From NCBI GenBank assembly GCA_050084515.1, contig CM114271.1:37572001-37636000 (forward strand): 64,000 bases of DNA, written 5' to 3'. Source of the DNA: Blasia pusilla. Lineage: Eukaryota; Marchantiophyta; Marchantiopsida; Blasiales. This document shows, one piece after another, positions 48,401 to 61,690 of this stretch. Every line of letters begins with the position of its first letter. Positions within the stretch are counted from its first letter, which is position 1. The position numbers and the translations under genes are program-made. Below the pieces are notes generated by a model. That model saw only the letters and a program-made list of their open reading frames with translations, searched no databases and was not told where the DNA came from.

Positions 48401-51400
48401 TTCGAAGAAAAGGAGGATCACATGGTGTTCGTCAGCAGCCCCGTTTACAATCACGCCGGATGCCTCCCCCGACGGATCATTTAAAAAACATTGGATTCGA
48501 TCATTGTGGGGTCACAGAAGGATGTGGGCAAAAGACGAGCATGTCTCCTCTCCGCCGAATGCTTCTCTTTTTCTGGCGAGGCCTTGATGATTTCATTTCT
48601 GGTCAGCTTCAACCCCTTGACACCCTGAGATGAGGAGCTTCATGATATCTCTCGAAACACTCGAGTGAGGAATAATTTTCTTCGTACGGAGACTTTCGAG
48701 GAATCGGACCGATATCCGTGAATGTTCTACTTCTACAAAAGTCCTAAATCACGAGAGTCTAGACTTTGCAGCGCTTCCTCGTTTCAAGCTCGGATTGAGA
48801 GTCCACGTTAAGTCCGCTCTTTCGTCTCCTTCTCTGGACGATGACGGCGAACTGGTGGCTTAATTTCAGACGTTATCTTGTGGAACGTGGAATCACGAAA
48901 ACGGAAGGCCCTTTTCCTAACGCCGTCCTAAACCGAATCGCAAGTCAATAACAACAGCATTTGACCTTTGAAAAGAGACAGCCGTTTACGATCAGCGGGA
49001 CGTATATGCAGAGCATTGCGAATGAGCTCCTCGGGGGATTTTCTGCGCCATCTCGTCGAATCACGCTGCTCTCGCTCCTACTTGGAAGTGAGCGATTGGC
49101 TGCCGTGCAGAAAGTGCAGCGAGAGTCTCCGTCTTGTTTCTTGAAGTGAGAGTCGTCTGATTCTGAAAAACGAGGCGAGAGCGTCCAAAGTCGAGGGGAG
49201 CAAGTGGAGATCGAGAAAGACTTCCATGGCCCGTGCGCATCTTACTCGACGTCCTGTGTCAACGCAGATATCCACTAGATTCGGAGAAATGTGGTCGTGA
49301 ATGTGAGAAACTCCCGACGCGTACACACACGTGACAGCTCCTCGAGGTACTCGGAATCCGTCGTGTCACGAGATCAGGAAGGCGGATGGATATTCGCTGC
49401 CAAGGCCATGGGCTTGTGCCATCTCCGCGTCCGACCGGAGAGGGCGATGGGTAGTACAGATGATCAATTCGTCCTTTGCGCAAAAAGAATGTGGATAAGT
49501 CAGCGAAGTAGTCCAGAGGTTGAACGAGTTCGCTCGCACGCGAATTCGTCTAAACCAGATCGCGAATGAATAATTTTGCCGACAGCAACACGAAACACTT
49601 GGCGAGGGCTGGGACCCGAGCACAGCCAGGGCGACGCGCTGGGCCCATCGCGAACGAGGGCTTTTCGTTCTTCGTAGTCGCCGTACCAAATCGGGATCGC
49701 CTTGAGGAATGGATTCGTTCCCGATGAAACTGGTGGAATGGATATTACACCAAGGGGAATATCCTATGACCAGAAAGTGCTCGGCACAAAATCTTTGGTG
49801 TGTGCAGCAGCTCTATCGCAGACCGAAAGCCAACTACCCGACTCACCAACCGATCCGATGTAGGTAGTGGATGAAGTGGAATAGTTGACAGTATGCGCTT
49901 GCAGACATTTTGTACTTCACGAAGAATCGGTGGGAGAGGATCGCTTACGAAGTGGTTCAGAGACGGCGAAAGCAGAAGCTCGAGGTTGGTTCGGGAGAAG
50001 GATGGTCGTCCTTCTCACCGTGTCACCACCTTCTCAAGTCGATCGGGAGCATCTGCTTCCGTAGAGTAGATCGAGCGATAGCAAAATGTTGTCATTCACT
50101 CAACATCGCCCAACAACCAGACGATGCCAATCCCTTCGACGACAATCTGCAGAGCATTTTGCGGCTGCGAGAATTCATGAGCAGTGGGGCCCTTGGCCGC
50201 CCAAACATCTCTGGCCAGGGAAGCATGTACATACAGATTCACAAAAGTCGTATCTTCCTGCACAAACCGACTGATTGCTGATGATCAGACTGGCCGCTAT
50301 CGGGATGGTGTGAGTAGACGAGAGTTGTGCAGAATATGATCCAAATCACGTCACAGTCGTCGGGGGTACTCCAGAAACAGGGAGACAGGTTTAATTCGCA
50401 CGGCCGGTTGCAAAAACAACCAATCGTCTTGCTACACCGAACGCCGGCCTTGTTCACAAACGGAAACCACCCATTTGTGAGGAGATTCTGGAGAAAGCCT
50501 GGGGCCTCCCTGCCATGCACAGAAATACTTTCCTGAACGATTCTGCAACGCTTACTGACAGATCTACCGTCGCGTTCAAGGCAGTCCAGTACCGTGAGTC
50601 GAAGGCTTGACCGTCCTGAATTCAGACCGGGGACGAGACGAGCGAAATACAGGTCAGTTTAGGGAGGTAGGGACGGTGAGTATTTGACCTGACCTCATGC
50701 AGTGCACATGCCTTGCCTTTTCCTGCGATCAAGTTATTCGATTCCCATGGTAGGGAAAAAGAGAAAAGGGCCAACTCGTGGGCAATGATTCCTGTTTTGT
50801 CTTCGCAGCAGATTCTTCCGCAGGCGATCTTCTTCCTTTCCTTTTTTTGAATGCTGGTGCATCCTCACCAAAAGAGCAAATGCTTTTGGGCCAGCCCTGC
50901 AATAGGTCGTACGTACAAGGAAAGTATAGCCCACACACACACATCCCGTATCGGGCGAAGCTTCTCCGTTTCAGCTGCAGCACGATAGTGATTCGATCCG
51001 AGCTGAGTCATACGAACCTTGATCGTACGTAAGACAGACGCCAATCTAGAACGTATTAGGAAGATTCGGCGGTACTTTGACGCACTTGTGAGATCCGCTT
51101 CTTTACTTCGTGACAGTACGCCACAGCGTGATTTCGGGGCGAGACGTTTAGGTGTGACCCTGGCGTCGCTGGAGTTCGCACTCACATGGCGGTGCGAAGT
51201 CGCGACTTTAGCAAGCGCGGGTTTTGTGATCTGTCAGGGTGACGGAAACACTGTAGGACGTCGCTTCCAGCTAAACGAGAAGCGCACACTTGTGACGGTA
51301 AGCAGAAGAGCGCGCAAAGTTTCTCCACTTAATTTCCTCGTCGGTAATCCGTGTTCAGGCAGCTGTGGAACTCGTCATGAAGAAATTAAAAAATACGCTG

Positions 51401-52730
51401 CCGTGCGAAAGGAACGCCGGCGTGCTGGAGCCCGATGCGCAAGTTTTGCAAGTTACGAGGGGGTAACAAGTTATCGCCGGAACTCATTCATAAAAATCGC
51501 CGATCTATGGACCCGCTGATCCAGCTCTTCTTGCGGACAGGAGTCCTTATCCGAACTCGCGAAACGCACTACTCGTGAAACAACGGATAGAGCAGAATCT
51601 TCGTCGCGAACGCGCAAGTGTGCACCCCATTTTATTCTAGTGACTATTAGTTGAACCTTCTTTATTGTATGGAGAGCACGGAAACCGTATTCGTATTCCC
51701 TGCATGTGAGCGTAGAATCCGACGGGTGACCATAAGAAGGACTCTGCCTGCCCCCGGGAGCGTAGCAAAGTCACGGAGTCTCCAGAGACGGACCGTCGAG
51801 TCCTCGAGGCTCAAAGGCGAGACGCGAGAGTCGAGTCACGGTACACCAGTCGACCGGGCTGGGCTCGGGGAGACATGTACGGTACGGAGAAAAGATGGTA
51901 TATTGGTTGTAAAGTCGCGCCTCACTCCTCGGCTTCGGGTGATGGAATCGGCGAGCTTCGTTTCTCGGGCGCCGTGTGGCGTGACCGGATCGTTCGGAGT
52001 CTGGAGTCTGGACGACTCCGGGAGAATCTCCACCGCTGCGTCGGTCTCGTCTAGAAAGGTAAATCTAGGAAACCTCTGCAGTTGATTGTTTCACTCGATC
52101 TGCTGTCGAGGCGGCCTGGGTCTACACCGTATCGCATGGAGAGGAAGGAAAGAAAGATAGATAGATCAGGCCTCCATCAGTTTCCCCACCGCTTCGCCAT
52201 CCCCACTCCAAGCACCGCCAGCAGTCCGGCTTCATCCCAACCTTCTCCAACTCGCCGCCTTTCCGACGCACTCCTCCACTACGCTCTACACACGCCTCAC
52301 AGTACGTCACAAACTCGCCTTGCGGATTGCTTAGACCTCGAACTGGATCGTAGCCCGTGATCTGTCAAACAAAAGGATTGACAAACAACAAATTTTGTCC
52401 TGCGGAATTATCCACCCGGGACAATGTGACGTTCTTCGCCAGCTGCGGTGGACGTCATGGACCGATCGGATCCCGTCCGCCGTAACTACTCGCGGGATAC
52501 AGTCCTCCTCCTTGCGAGTTCGAAAATCGAGTATCCCAACAAGACGCAATTGGTGTCACGAGTGACAACTTCGTAGCGGAAGTCGTACTTTCTAACATGG
52601 ACGGCAGAAACTCTCCCGTGCTCCCACTGCCTCTTCCTCTCTGGTGAGTCCGCTCGTCGCAAGCTTCGCCGGTTCATTTACACTCGACGGTTTTCCCGTG
52701 ACTTATTTCTTTTCTCGCTTCTAAAAGATT
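45453..52730. other. CpG-rich island, right part, no recognisable gene
   Basis: Remains CpG-dense throughout; for example the 60 bases from 51181 contain six CG dinucleotides. Candidate frames at 51019-51519 (+, 166 residues), 51651-52085 (+, 144 residues) and 48135-48587 (+, 150 residues) show no known domain. No tRNA, transposon terminus or LTR was recognised. CpG retention suggests the DNA is not heavily methylated, unlike the flanks. Confidence 0.4.
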
Positions 52731-52905
52731 TTGGGAAATGTGGCCCTACAATTTTGTAAATTTGTATTTCCATAATTGTAAACTCTATTGTGATTTTTTT
52801 AATTGAAGACGGTTCAATTAATTTTTCTCATTTTTGGATTTCATTACGTCCTTTTGCGATGTTTTCCATTTTCATCCAGATTTCGGAAATGTGGACCTCA
52901 ATTTT
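52726..52905. repeat. Short direct repeat at the right border of the CpG-rich island
   Basis: AGATTTTGGGAAATGTGGCC followed by CTACAATTTT (from 52726) recurs as AGATTTCGGAAATGTGGACC and TCAATTTT from 52878, a spacing of about 152 bp. The first copy starts where composition switches back to AT-rich. Confidence 0.6.
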
Positions 52906-54570
52906 TTAATTAAATCATTTAGAATTAATAATTCTTTTCCCATGAGATGATCTTGAATGAAAAGATTCACATATGGAGGATGATAATGTAAAATTAGTGA
53001 ACAAAAGATGAATAAAATTAAAGGTTAAAAATGACAAAAATTAAGAAAGATTTTATTATAATACGTCTAACTTGGTTTAAGATAAATTTTCATAAATTTT
53101 CTCTATAAATTGTGGGAAAAAACTGTCCCTATTCCAATCCCCATATTTAAGTAAGTAAAAGAAAATCATCTATGTTCATGATTTTTTCCCCAAAAGAGGG
53201 ATTACATTTTTCTCCCAATCTAACTTGAAAATTAAAAATAAAATAGAAATAACGTGTCTTCCCACATTCTTCATTATTTTCAAGAATACATTATTCTTCA
53301 TTATTTGGAAGAATAATTCTTGTCCCACTATCCTTTTTATTTTTTCACCAAAATTTTAAAAAATTTCCCTTAAAAAAAACTTTAAATTATTTTTGTCATA
53401 ATTTCGTTGGCATGAACATTGAAAACAGAATTTTAAATTTTCAAATGAGAAAAGATAATAAAAATGAAAGAGACTCTAGAAGATTTCATGTGGAAAGATG
53501 TTGGAATTTGAGTAAATTAATTATTATTCTTATTTTTAAAACTAGTTACAAAAACCTTACCATTCTTGTTTTCTGCTTAGTATAGGATAAATGTTTTTAA
53601 AAAAAATTCATGAGTTGAGTACTTGGAAAATTATTATAAGTGTCATTAATTCATTGGTCTTCAAAGCCCAGCTAACGTCCTTAATAGTATAATAGTATGA
53701 TTAGACCATACAAAAGTTTTTTAATAAGATATCTTTCAAAATTAGAATTGGGGATTAAGTCTTCTTTTTTCTTTGAACTTGGATCCTTGGCTACCATTTT
53801 TCATTTCCAAATTATTAGTTTTTTCATATTATTGGTTTTAACATGCACATAAGAGGTGTTATGTGTGGACGAGGGAAACAATGTAAAAAAATTTCCATCT
53901 CTAAACAAGTATTTTAATATATCCACATAGATTTTAACCATAATAATTGAAAAGATCTATCTTAATTTGGCCTCCACTAAACTTCTTACAATTTTGGTGA
54001 GAAAAATCAGCTGATAAATAGTTAAATAATAATTTATTAGATTTCCTTTAATTGTCCTCTAACAAAATGGATCGATGAGAGTGGGCCATTTGAAATTTGT
54101 ATTGGCAGATCTACACATAATGTGGGGGCGAGTAGAGCCTTGCCTTGTAGTAACAAATTTCTTCATCATTCACACATAATAGTGTCATTTGTAAATATAA
54201 CAATATGTGCATAGAAGTGGCATAGGGCGATAAGTATGACTATTTAGGTGGGGGTTGAGGGATTTCTTGTAGTTTCCAAAACAAAAAATAAAGTGATTTA
54301 GTAAGAACTCTAACAAAATACCAACCTTATGTGACCCTCCAACTTTTCCTTATCATAACTTAGCCTAATCCTAATTGAAATGATAATTTCACTTAATGTG
54401 CTCCACTTGTGGGGATTACAACATCTTAACTAGTAAATCACTTTTCTAAATGAAATCGAGAAGTATGTAGCATGGAAGAAAATTAATGAAAAAGAATATT
54501 ATGAAATTAATGCATGGAAAATATTTGAATTGAGAAATAATTGAGAGTTGTCAACAAGAGTGGGGAAAAA

Positions 54571-54790
54571 TCAAGGTTGCATAGGGACAAAGCTCGTGTT
54601 TGTAAACTTAGATCTGCCCTTAACATGAACATATCCATGCAAGCCCAAGTTCCCATGGCCGGCGCTTCAACACTTGGGTCCGCCCCACCCACAACTAAAC
54701 CTAGGCTCAGCCAACCCACAACCAATCCAACAAATCATTGCCCATTCTTGCTACCCGTTATGTTCTCGCACGGGCCAACCTTGTGCCAAG
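54571..54790 (+). repeat. GC-rich interspersed repeat, copy 4
   Basis: Begins CAAGGTTGCATAGGGACAAA and continues with the family blocks CATATCCATG, GTCCGCCCCACCCACAAC, CAGCCAACCCACAACCAATC and ACGGGCCAACCTTG. The block order matches the core at 33041-33230. It is a GC-rich block in AT-rich DNA. Confidence 0.6.
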
Positions 54791-54900
54791 GAATTGAGAA
54801 ACTAAAATTCTATACGTATGCCAAGGGTTTGTGGTATATATACTTCCTATATAAACTAGATTCTCGAATAATTCTCTTGCGCCATTTCACAATAAATATT

Positions 54901-54904
<4 letters not shown>

Positions 54905-54942
<38 letters not shown>
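54905..54942. repeat. (CT)19 microsatellite
   Basis: Uninterrupted CT dinucleotides; the Ser/Leu run readable through it is an artefact. Confidence 0.97.
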
Positions 54943-54945
<3 letters not shown>

Positions 54946-57308
54946 TTGATTGCTCAAGATCATCTTAACTCTTTCTTGAAGGTTTATTTTTTAGCATCCC
55001 ATGTTATATATAAGGTCTTTTATCCCATTTGTAATTTTTTGGGTAGGTGGGCCATTTCCAAATTCTTTTATCCATAGAGTCTTACATATGATTGGTTGAA
55101 AGTTAAAAAATTATGAATAGAAGTATGGAAATTCTGAATTTATGTTTCAAACTTCCAAGTTGTTGGATCGAGAAAGGGAAAATGATCCTTGCAAGAAATT
55201 CAAGCTTTAAAATTAAGGTTATAAGACTCTTTTGATACTTTTGATATTAGAAAGGAAAGTACAACTTCTCTCTTTGGATATAATCTAACTTTACCTAAAA
55301 GTCCATTCTAGGATAAGAAAGATGTGGTAAAAGCCTTCCGTATAAATATCATAAATTTTTATTGCCATATAATAAGTTTTGGATGGAAGTGAACCAATAA
55401 GAAATTTTCATGCATATTGACAAACACTATCACATCAAAATAGTGTAGATTTCTAATATTTTGCTAATATATAATAAAGCACAATTAAATTTCTACTTTA
55501 AAAATTATTCTTATCTTGAAGATTTATGAGTTTTGACAATGTTATTATTTTCTTCTTTGAAATTCTTAGATTATATACTATATTAGTACTAAACACGTAT
55601 CCTATACATAATACTAGAATTGCATTTTTATATAATTTTTTTCTTATAAGAAAAAATTTCTTGGGCCAAAGTGCTAAAGATGATATATCATGTGTAAGAA
55701 TTGGTGCAAAAATCAAGAAGGTCCCAACTATTCATTGTAATTATATATGTAAATATTTTTGCCAAAATTTTATTAAATATTTTTTTATGTTGGCCATTTG
55801 TAAAGAATTTTTACTTTCCTATATTCCCTCAAAAGATATATGTTACTTCATTGATATCTTGACCAATGATAAGATAATGGTATAACATATTCCATATATA
55901 GGTTTCTACCAAAGACACCTATGTTCAAGAAATTTGGGTGGTCTTACAAAGAATGCCAATTTTTTGTACTTATAAGTTCTAAAATTCCTTTGATTCCATG
56001 GGAAATCAAACTCCTTTTCACTACTTAATATGTCTTGCTTAAGGCTTCAAATTCCCAATTTATTAGGAATGATATATTGGTAGAAATTCTTCAAATTTCC
56101 TATCAAATATATGTTTTAAAAGGGTACTAAAATTTTAAAAACTCACTATGACATTAAATTGTATTCATGCCTAAAGGCATATATGCCTCTAGAATACTAG
56201 TTGACATAGATTAATTTTGGAAGTTTAAATATTCATATTTAAGCCATAGTTGATACTAATGGAAGGTTTTGCGTAAATCAACTATTTGATAAATTTTTTC
56301 AAAACTTCCCGAATACTTAATCCCGATTTTTCAATCAGATATCCCATCATTGACATGACACCTATTATTTTACCTATATGGAAGTCCAAAACCCAAATAT
56401 TCTATGAATTTTCTTGAACATTTCTTGAAAATTCCATACCAAATTTCCAATCTTTAATATTGTGTTAAACCTCGCACTAATGCAATATTTTCCCTCTTTT
56501 TACTCTACACAATTTCATTCAAGTTTCATCAATATTCTTTGTATTTAAAATATAAAATTTGAATTCTTGTTGAAATTTGGTGTCCAATTAGAATTTGCAT
56601 TAATTGGATTGATTATTTTTAGAATTTTTGGTTGCCACATAGGAAAATAGTTAGCATCATATAAATATATTTTTGGCAAAGAATATTTAGGTTTTACCAA
56701 AATTTTCACTCCACTTCCATTAGTTGTTAATATATTTTGAGTGGATCCATAGGACCATACTTTTATAAATATTTTTAGGTTCTCATTCAAGATAACTATT
56801 TCTTTGAGGATATAGTGTCACAATTACTACTACTTTGGAAGTTATATATAAGTTTTCTTTATGTAAGTTGTTTCTAAGTGCTTTTCAAGTAAGATTATTG
56901 GGAATTCATGATTCTATTGTAGGTATATTGTCACATTAATAATTGACTCTAGTCGCAAATCTATCATTAATAAATTCTAGTAACCTTTATCGCCTCCACT
57001 TCCATGAAATTGTATGATAATGACTTATCTTGGTTAGTCCTAGGTTTCGATGGTTGGTAATAAAAAAACTTTCCTCTTAGTTTTGGACTAAGGTTTTTAT
57101 GAATTATTTTTCCTCATAAAACCTCTATAAAATTTTGCTTATATTCCTTCTATGGATCTCCCAAATTTTCATCTACGCCCAAGCTCAACATAGCTTATGT
57201 AGTTTAGTATAGCTATGATGTCATTTGAAGTAAGAAGCAAGGAAGTAACTTATATTGGTTTAGGCAATTTATGTACATATGTTGCCATCTTGGTTAAGGT
57301 GGTATCTA

Positions 57309-57621
57309 TGAAAATATGCTAAAGAAGTGTAACTTATGAAATTCAACTCTCATTCATACACATCATCATGGAGAACAAAAAACTGCAATGAGATAATAAG
57401 TAGGGGTTGATCCCCTTCTTAATTTATATAAGGTTTGAACAAGTAACTCTAACCAAAGTCTCTCATTACACTAATTATGATTAACTAATCATAGTCAAGA
57501 TAATAATCTTGTGCTTAATTGATTAAGTAGGATTAAGATTTCTTACTTCATGTGAATACTAATTCACCATCAAATGTAGCAAATTGTGTGTCCAATGAGC
57601 TTGATTATAACTCAATTTTCA
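57309..57621 (-). repeat. Copia 3' LTR (left end in window coordinates)
   Basis: TG...CA boundaries. Blocks shared in order with the LTR at 62166: ATGCTAAAGAA, CTCTCAT/ACTTACACA, AGAGAACRAAA, TGCAATGAGA, GATCCCCTTCTTAA, a CTAATTATG-like stretch, AGTAGGATTAA, and CCAATG(A/T)GCTT, then AACT(C/T)AAT(T)TTCAA. Divergence is substantial, so insertion is old. Confidence 0.8.
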
Positions 57622-57633
57622 ATATTCCCCCTC
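57622..57633 (-). other. Copia polypurine tract
   Basis: On the minus strand GAGGGGGAATAT directly precedes the TG of the LTR at 57621 and follows the RNase H reading frame. Polypurine tracts in this position prime plus-strand synthesis in LTR retrotransposons. Confidence 0.75.
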
Positions 57634-57661
57634 AAACTTTTATCAATATCCCATATATCTT

Positions 57662-58706
57662 AATTATTTCTAAACATATGGAATTTATCACTAGACAATG
57701 CCTTTGTAAAGATATCAGCAATTTGTTGATTTAAATCTCTGTACACAAGATTAATCTCTCATGCTAACACTTTCCCTTTAATGAAATGGTAGTGTATCTC
57801 TACATGTTTTTTTTGAACATGAAACATAAGATTAATTCTATAAATCTTATTTTCATAAATTGAAATAGAGTTACCAACACTAATCTTAACGAATAATCAA
57901 TGAAGCCATATAAACTCACATGTTGTATTGGTTGATTCTTCGTGTTTAGTCTGTGTTAAAGATAAAGCAATTCTAGATTGCTTCTTTGAAGCCTAACTTA
58001 TAACTGCACTTTCCAATGTGAAGGACTAACAAAATATAGATTTTCTATCAAACACGCTTCTTGCCTAATCAACATCTATGAATTCTTATAGCAACTTGAA
58101 GAAGGTTCAAAATGAAATCCAAAATCCATAGAGAACTTCAGATATTGCAACTCCTTCTCACAACAAGGTATCTAAAGTGCTTGCATAAACTGGCTCACTA
58201 AGCCAACTTCGTAGGTCAAGTTTGGCTTGATTTTCATCATATAAATCAAACTTCCGACCATACATCTATACATATGTAATCTTAAAGTAATTCTTCTTCA
58301 TCCACTCTCACCTTTACATTTAGTCTATTGGAATAAAGATTGGCTTAAACGCCTTCATACAAACTTTGCAGAGTGTATGAGGAGTATGCAATCGTTGTAA
58401 TAATCACACGATCTAAACAACCTTGATAAACTCAATACCAAGGAAGTACTAAGATTTCGCTAAGTCCTTTAGATCAAATTCTACCTATAGTTTTAGCTTG
58501 ACTTGTTATATGTTATCCTCACGCCTCCTAATGATCAAGAGATCATCACCATATAACGTAATATTAATTGTATGATTTTATCCTTATAAGATATAAAGTG
58601 AAGAATTAGAATCATAGATTCTAAATCCAAGCTTCTACAAGACCTATATAATCTTGCCAAACTAAACTTTTGGAGCTTGCTTGAGCTCATACAAAGCTTT
58701 CTTTAA
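57662..58706 (-). pseudogene. Copia reverse transcriptase / RNase H remnant
   Basis: On the minus strand, from 58706 down: KKALYELKQAPK, a conserved spacer in one frame interrupted by stops, LYGDDLLII at 58527-58556 (the YVDD-type catalytic box with Val replaced by Gly), then a segment resembling GSLIYLTKTRPD with several changes, blocks recognisable as the Copia RNase H core, and ADIFTKALSSDKFHMFRN near 57662-57727 at the C-terminus. Multiple stops and frame changes make it nonfunctional. The order and spacing are normal for Copia pol. Confidence 0.85.
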
Positions 58707-58840
58707 GAGTTTTTCTTGACCATTTCTCCCATATTGAGTAATAGCTACGGGGTGCTTAATTTATGAGTGTTATTTTTCCTTGTGTTGTTTCAAGGCTCCA
58801 ATCCTCATATTTACCTTCTTCTTTAAGAAAAAAGATTGCC

Positions 58841-58867
58841 TAGTGATCCTTCATCCTACAGTCATTG
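58841..58867 (-). pseudogene. Copia gag zinc-knuckle remnant
   Basis: On the minus strand CNDCRMKDH followed by a stop and a further short match to the knuckle pattern CX2CX4HX4C. The final Cys is not preserved. Just upstream, a Gly/Arg/Asn/Gln-type stretch fits the usual end of Copia gag. Confidence is moderate because the motif is short and broken. Confidence 0.5.
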
Positions 58868-59850
58868 CAAGATCCAAGAACCCTCTATTCTTGATCTAGT
58901 TCTACCCCAACAATTGATTACCGCCATTATCACCTTGTGATTATCTTTTTAGAGTACTAATAGATCTTGTTGATTGCCTCTTCCTTTATATCCATCATGA
59001 TCAAAGAAGCTTCTGCCATAACCTTTTACCTCTATTTGATCTAGTACTTATGAATAGAGCACTCTCAAATTATGACGGCGTTCTAAATTAGCGAAAAGAA
59101 TCAAATCATCATTTTATATTTTTCTTCCAATACTTTTCAGCTAATATTCAAAACATAATCATAGATTTTTTGCCATCCTTTCCTCTCTTCGTTCAATTGT
59201 TATTTCAATTAAAGTTTTATGATCTTTATAGATTTCTAGAATAACTTCTCTTATGAATCCCAGGCGTGTTTTTAGTATTAACATCTTGAATATGAACAAT
59301 CATTGGTGATCGCTGTTAAGATGTATTAGATTATCAATCTAGCGCATGTTTTCTGGGCTCGAACATTTAAGTCAGTTGAATCAGCTATGGACTTAGCCTC
59401 ATCACTTATAACAAGCTCCCATAGTTCTAGATCCATGAGAAATTACTTCATACAAAACTTCAAAAAATAGTAGTTTTGTCTATCCAACCCTTGCCTCTAA
59501 TTTTTGTTAAGGAATACTCTATGAAGGACGATTTCACTCACAAATCATAATTTTAGGCGTCACATTTTTCCAAGTGAATTATACATCACTTGTACTAAGA
59601 AATTTATTTGAAATTGGCCGAAATTGATTAATTCTATGATGAAATTGGTCAAAATTGGCATGTCAAGGAGAAATCAGACATCTTTTCTTCACTATTTGCA
59701 CTTTCCCATATTGAAATTGCAATTGCACAAGATTAGAATGTTAGGATTATGCAATTTTTGGTGTATTTGAAAGATCTTGATGAGCTATAAGACAAAAAGA
59801 ACTAAATTTTGGCATTATTTTGATTGCTAGTTACTTAGATCATTGAATCA

Positions 59851-61035
59851 ATGAGGAAGATCCTAAAAAATTCCTCTAAATTAAGTTTCATCACCTTTAC
59901 AACTCCATATGAAACTTTCAACTTCATAAACTCGAACTCAAATCTCCTTCCCCCCTTAAAACATGATTCTTCACTTGCCTTTCTTCTTTCCTCTTACCTA
60001 AAGGATCAAGGTTTAGCGCATCTTGATTTTTTTAGTTTTTTTTTCCAAAAACGTTCTCAAAATTTTAGGTGAAAAAAAAAATATTTTTGGGAGCATATTT
60101 TGAGACAAGTGATTCTTTATTTTTATGTATGCTTTTGAAAGGTAATTATTTGATATATTTAATTTCTTATAATTTAAAAAAATTTAAAATAAAAAATAAT
60201 CGTATATATTTATCCAAAATAAATAACTAACTTGAGTTTTGGTATTTTAGTGAGATAGCATGGTAGAATATTCAAACAAGGAAGGTGAAATCCAAAAAGT
60301 CATAACTTAACCTATTACCATTGTAGGGAAGAGTCAAATAAGAAGCAGAGGATTACAAGTAATAAGAGGAAGGACATTGGGCAACACAATGCCCAAATTT
60401 GACATTAGTGGTTGCGTTGGTGGATAATGCTAGATTAAGAATCTTAGATAGACATTACATCCAATTAAATAATCCAAGATGGATTTGGAAATATCATGAG
60501 GAAGTTGTTGGAGATAGCCAAATTCGTCAATGAATCTTTCCTTAAGGAGAGCAATTGTTGGCAGATACTCTCTTGGGTTGCGTTGCCTAAGGGAAGTATC
60601 TTTTCATAGTGGATTGAAGGAGAAAATTAGATGAGTGGATTGAATCCAACTCTAATGATTGATAACTCGATTTCTCGACCTAATTACGCCGAAATGATTC
60701 AACGATTAGGCTTTAGAATGGGAACATTGGTTTCATTCCTAATAGATGAAATCTTTGGTTCAATTAGGTTGATTTTCCAAATATAACTTGGAGCCTATGA
60801 GCAAGAATGCCATCTATTTTTTGGAATGTATACCAGAAGAATTAGAAGGAGCAATTACGAGGCAACATTTATTGCTTAGGGTGTTGGACTGATTGGAAGT
60901 GTTGTGTTTCAGTAGAAGTTCTCGAGGCCAAAACTTATACAATTTATGGGAGATTCATTCTCATACATTGTGAAGTTTTTTAAGGACTAGAGATATAGAG
61001 TTGAAGAAGTAATACTTGGAACCAAGTTAAGTGAG
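59851..61035. other. Interior of the Copia element without recognisable coding sequence
   Basis: Between the gag remnant and the kinase-like fragment. The 73-residue plus-strand frame at 59851-60072 and fragments at 60270-60900 show no secure family match. Purine and T runs are frequent. Confidence 0.35.
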
Positions 61036-61690
61036 TTGAAGAAGGAGATAGTTGGATGGCATAGGAAGCACATTAGCATCATTCATCGTGTTGATGTCCT
61101 TCCTCTTTTAAGTTCTTCTACTCTTATATTTACTCTTTGGAATGGTGGAAATCTCGATAAGATATTGGAGAGGATGGAGATGATAATGACAAATGGATTT
61201 TGGATAGATAGTTCTAATTTTGACCAATACAAGGTGTTCATGATGTGAAGGCTAGCACTAGTTCCGTATTTCTTGAGACTCTTTCATATTTTCATCATCA
61301 CGATTGGATGCATAAGGATCTCCATACTCTAAAAATATGTTCTACTTTCATGATTGGAATTTTGAGTCGCCGCACGAGTAGTGTCTCTTCCGCCACTCAA
61401 TCCACTTTAGTGTTTTCTGGAAATATTAATCTCAAGTTTGCACAGAAATTTGAGCAAGCATGGTCGGTTAGTTTGATTCGATACCTTCATATGCAACCTA
61501 ATTTCAATCCACATGTAGCTCTAGAATCGACAAAGCATCACTTGATGCATTTGAATGCTTCAACTATATTGGAAGATCAACTATTCATGGAGTTTTTGAT
61601 GTTTATTCTCTTGGGGTTATCTTACGGAGGATTATGAGGAATTTATACAAATTTTTATATCATGCACTCCATGAAAGATTAAGGATTAAA
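61036..61690 (+). pseudogene. Broken protein-kinase-like fragment inside the Copia element
   Basis: On the plus strand, opposite to the retroelement genes. Two overlapping open frames plus a third short one show, in correct order, an N-lobe-like LWNGGNLDKILER (as in EGGNL-type hinge regions), then SYFHHHDWMHKDLHTLKI (catalytic loop HRDLH-like, HKDLH at 61311-61325) and, in another frame, VFDVYSLGVILRRIM (subdomain IX, core at 61598-61624). Spacing from HKDLH to DVYSLG is about 100 codons, slightly longer than usual. A stop after 61245 and at least one frameshift between the motifs mean it cannot encode a kinase. A DFG motif could not be found. It most likely derives from a host kinase-like gene, but chance resemblance of part of it is possible. 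Confidence 0.45.

Larger units (their letters stand above)
52906..57308. other. AT-rich intergenic DNA, no gene seen
   Basis: No domain-bearing frames. Contains a GC-rich repeat copy at 54571-54790 and a (CT)19 microsatellite. The frames at 55498-55885 are AT-driven and overlap on opposite strands. Confidence 0.45.
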
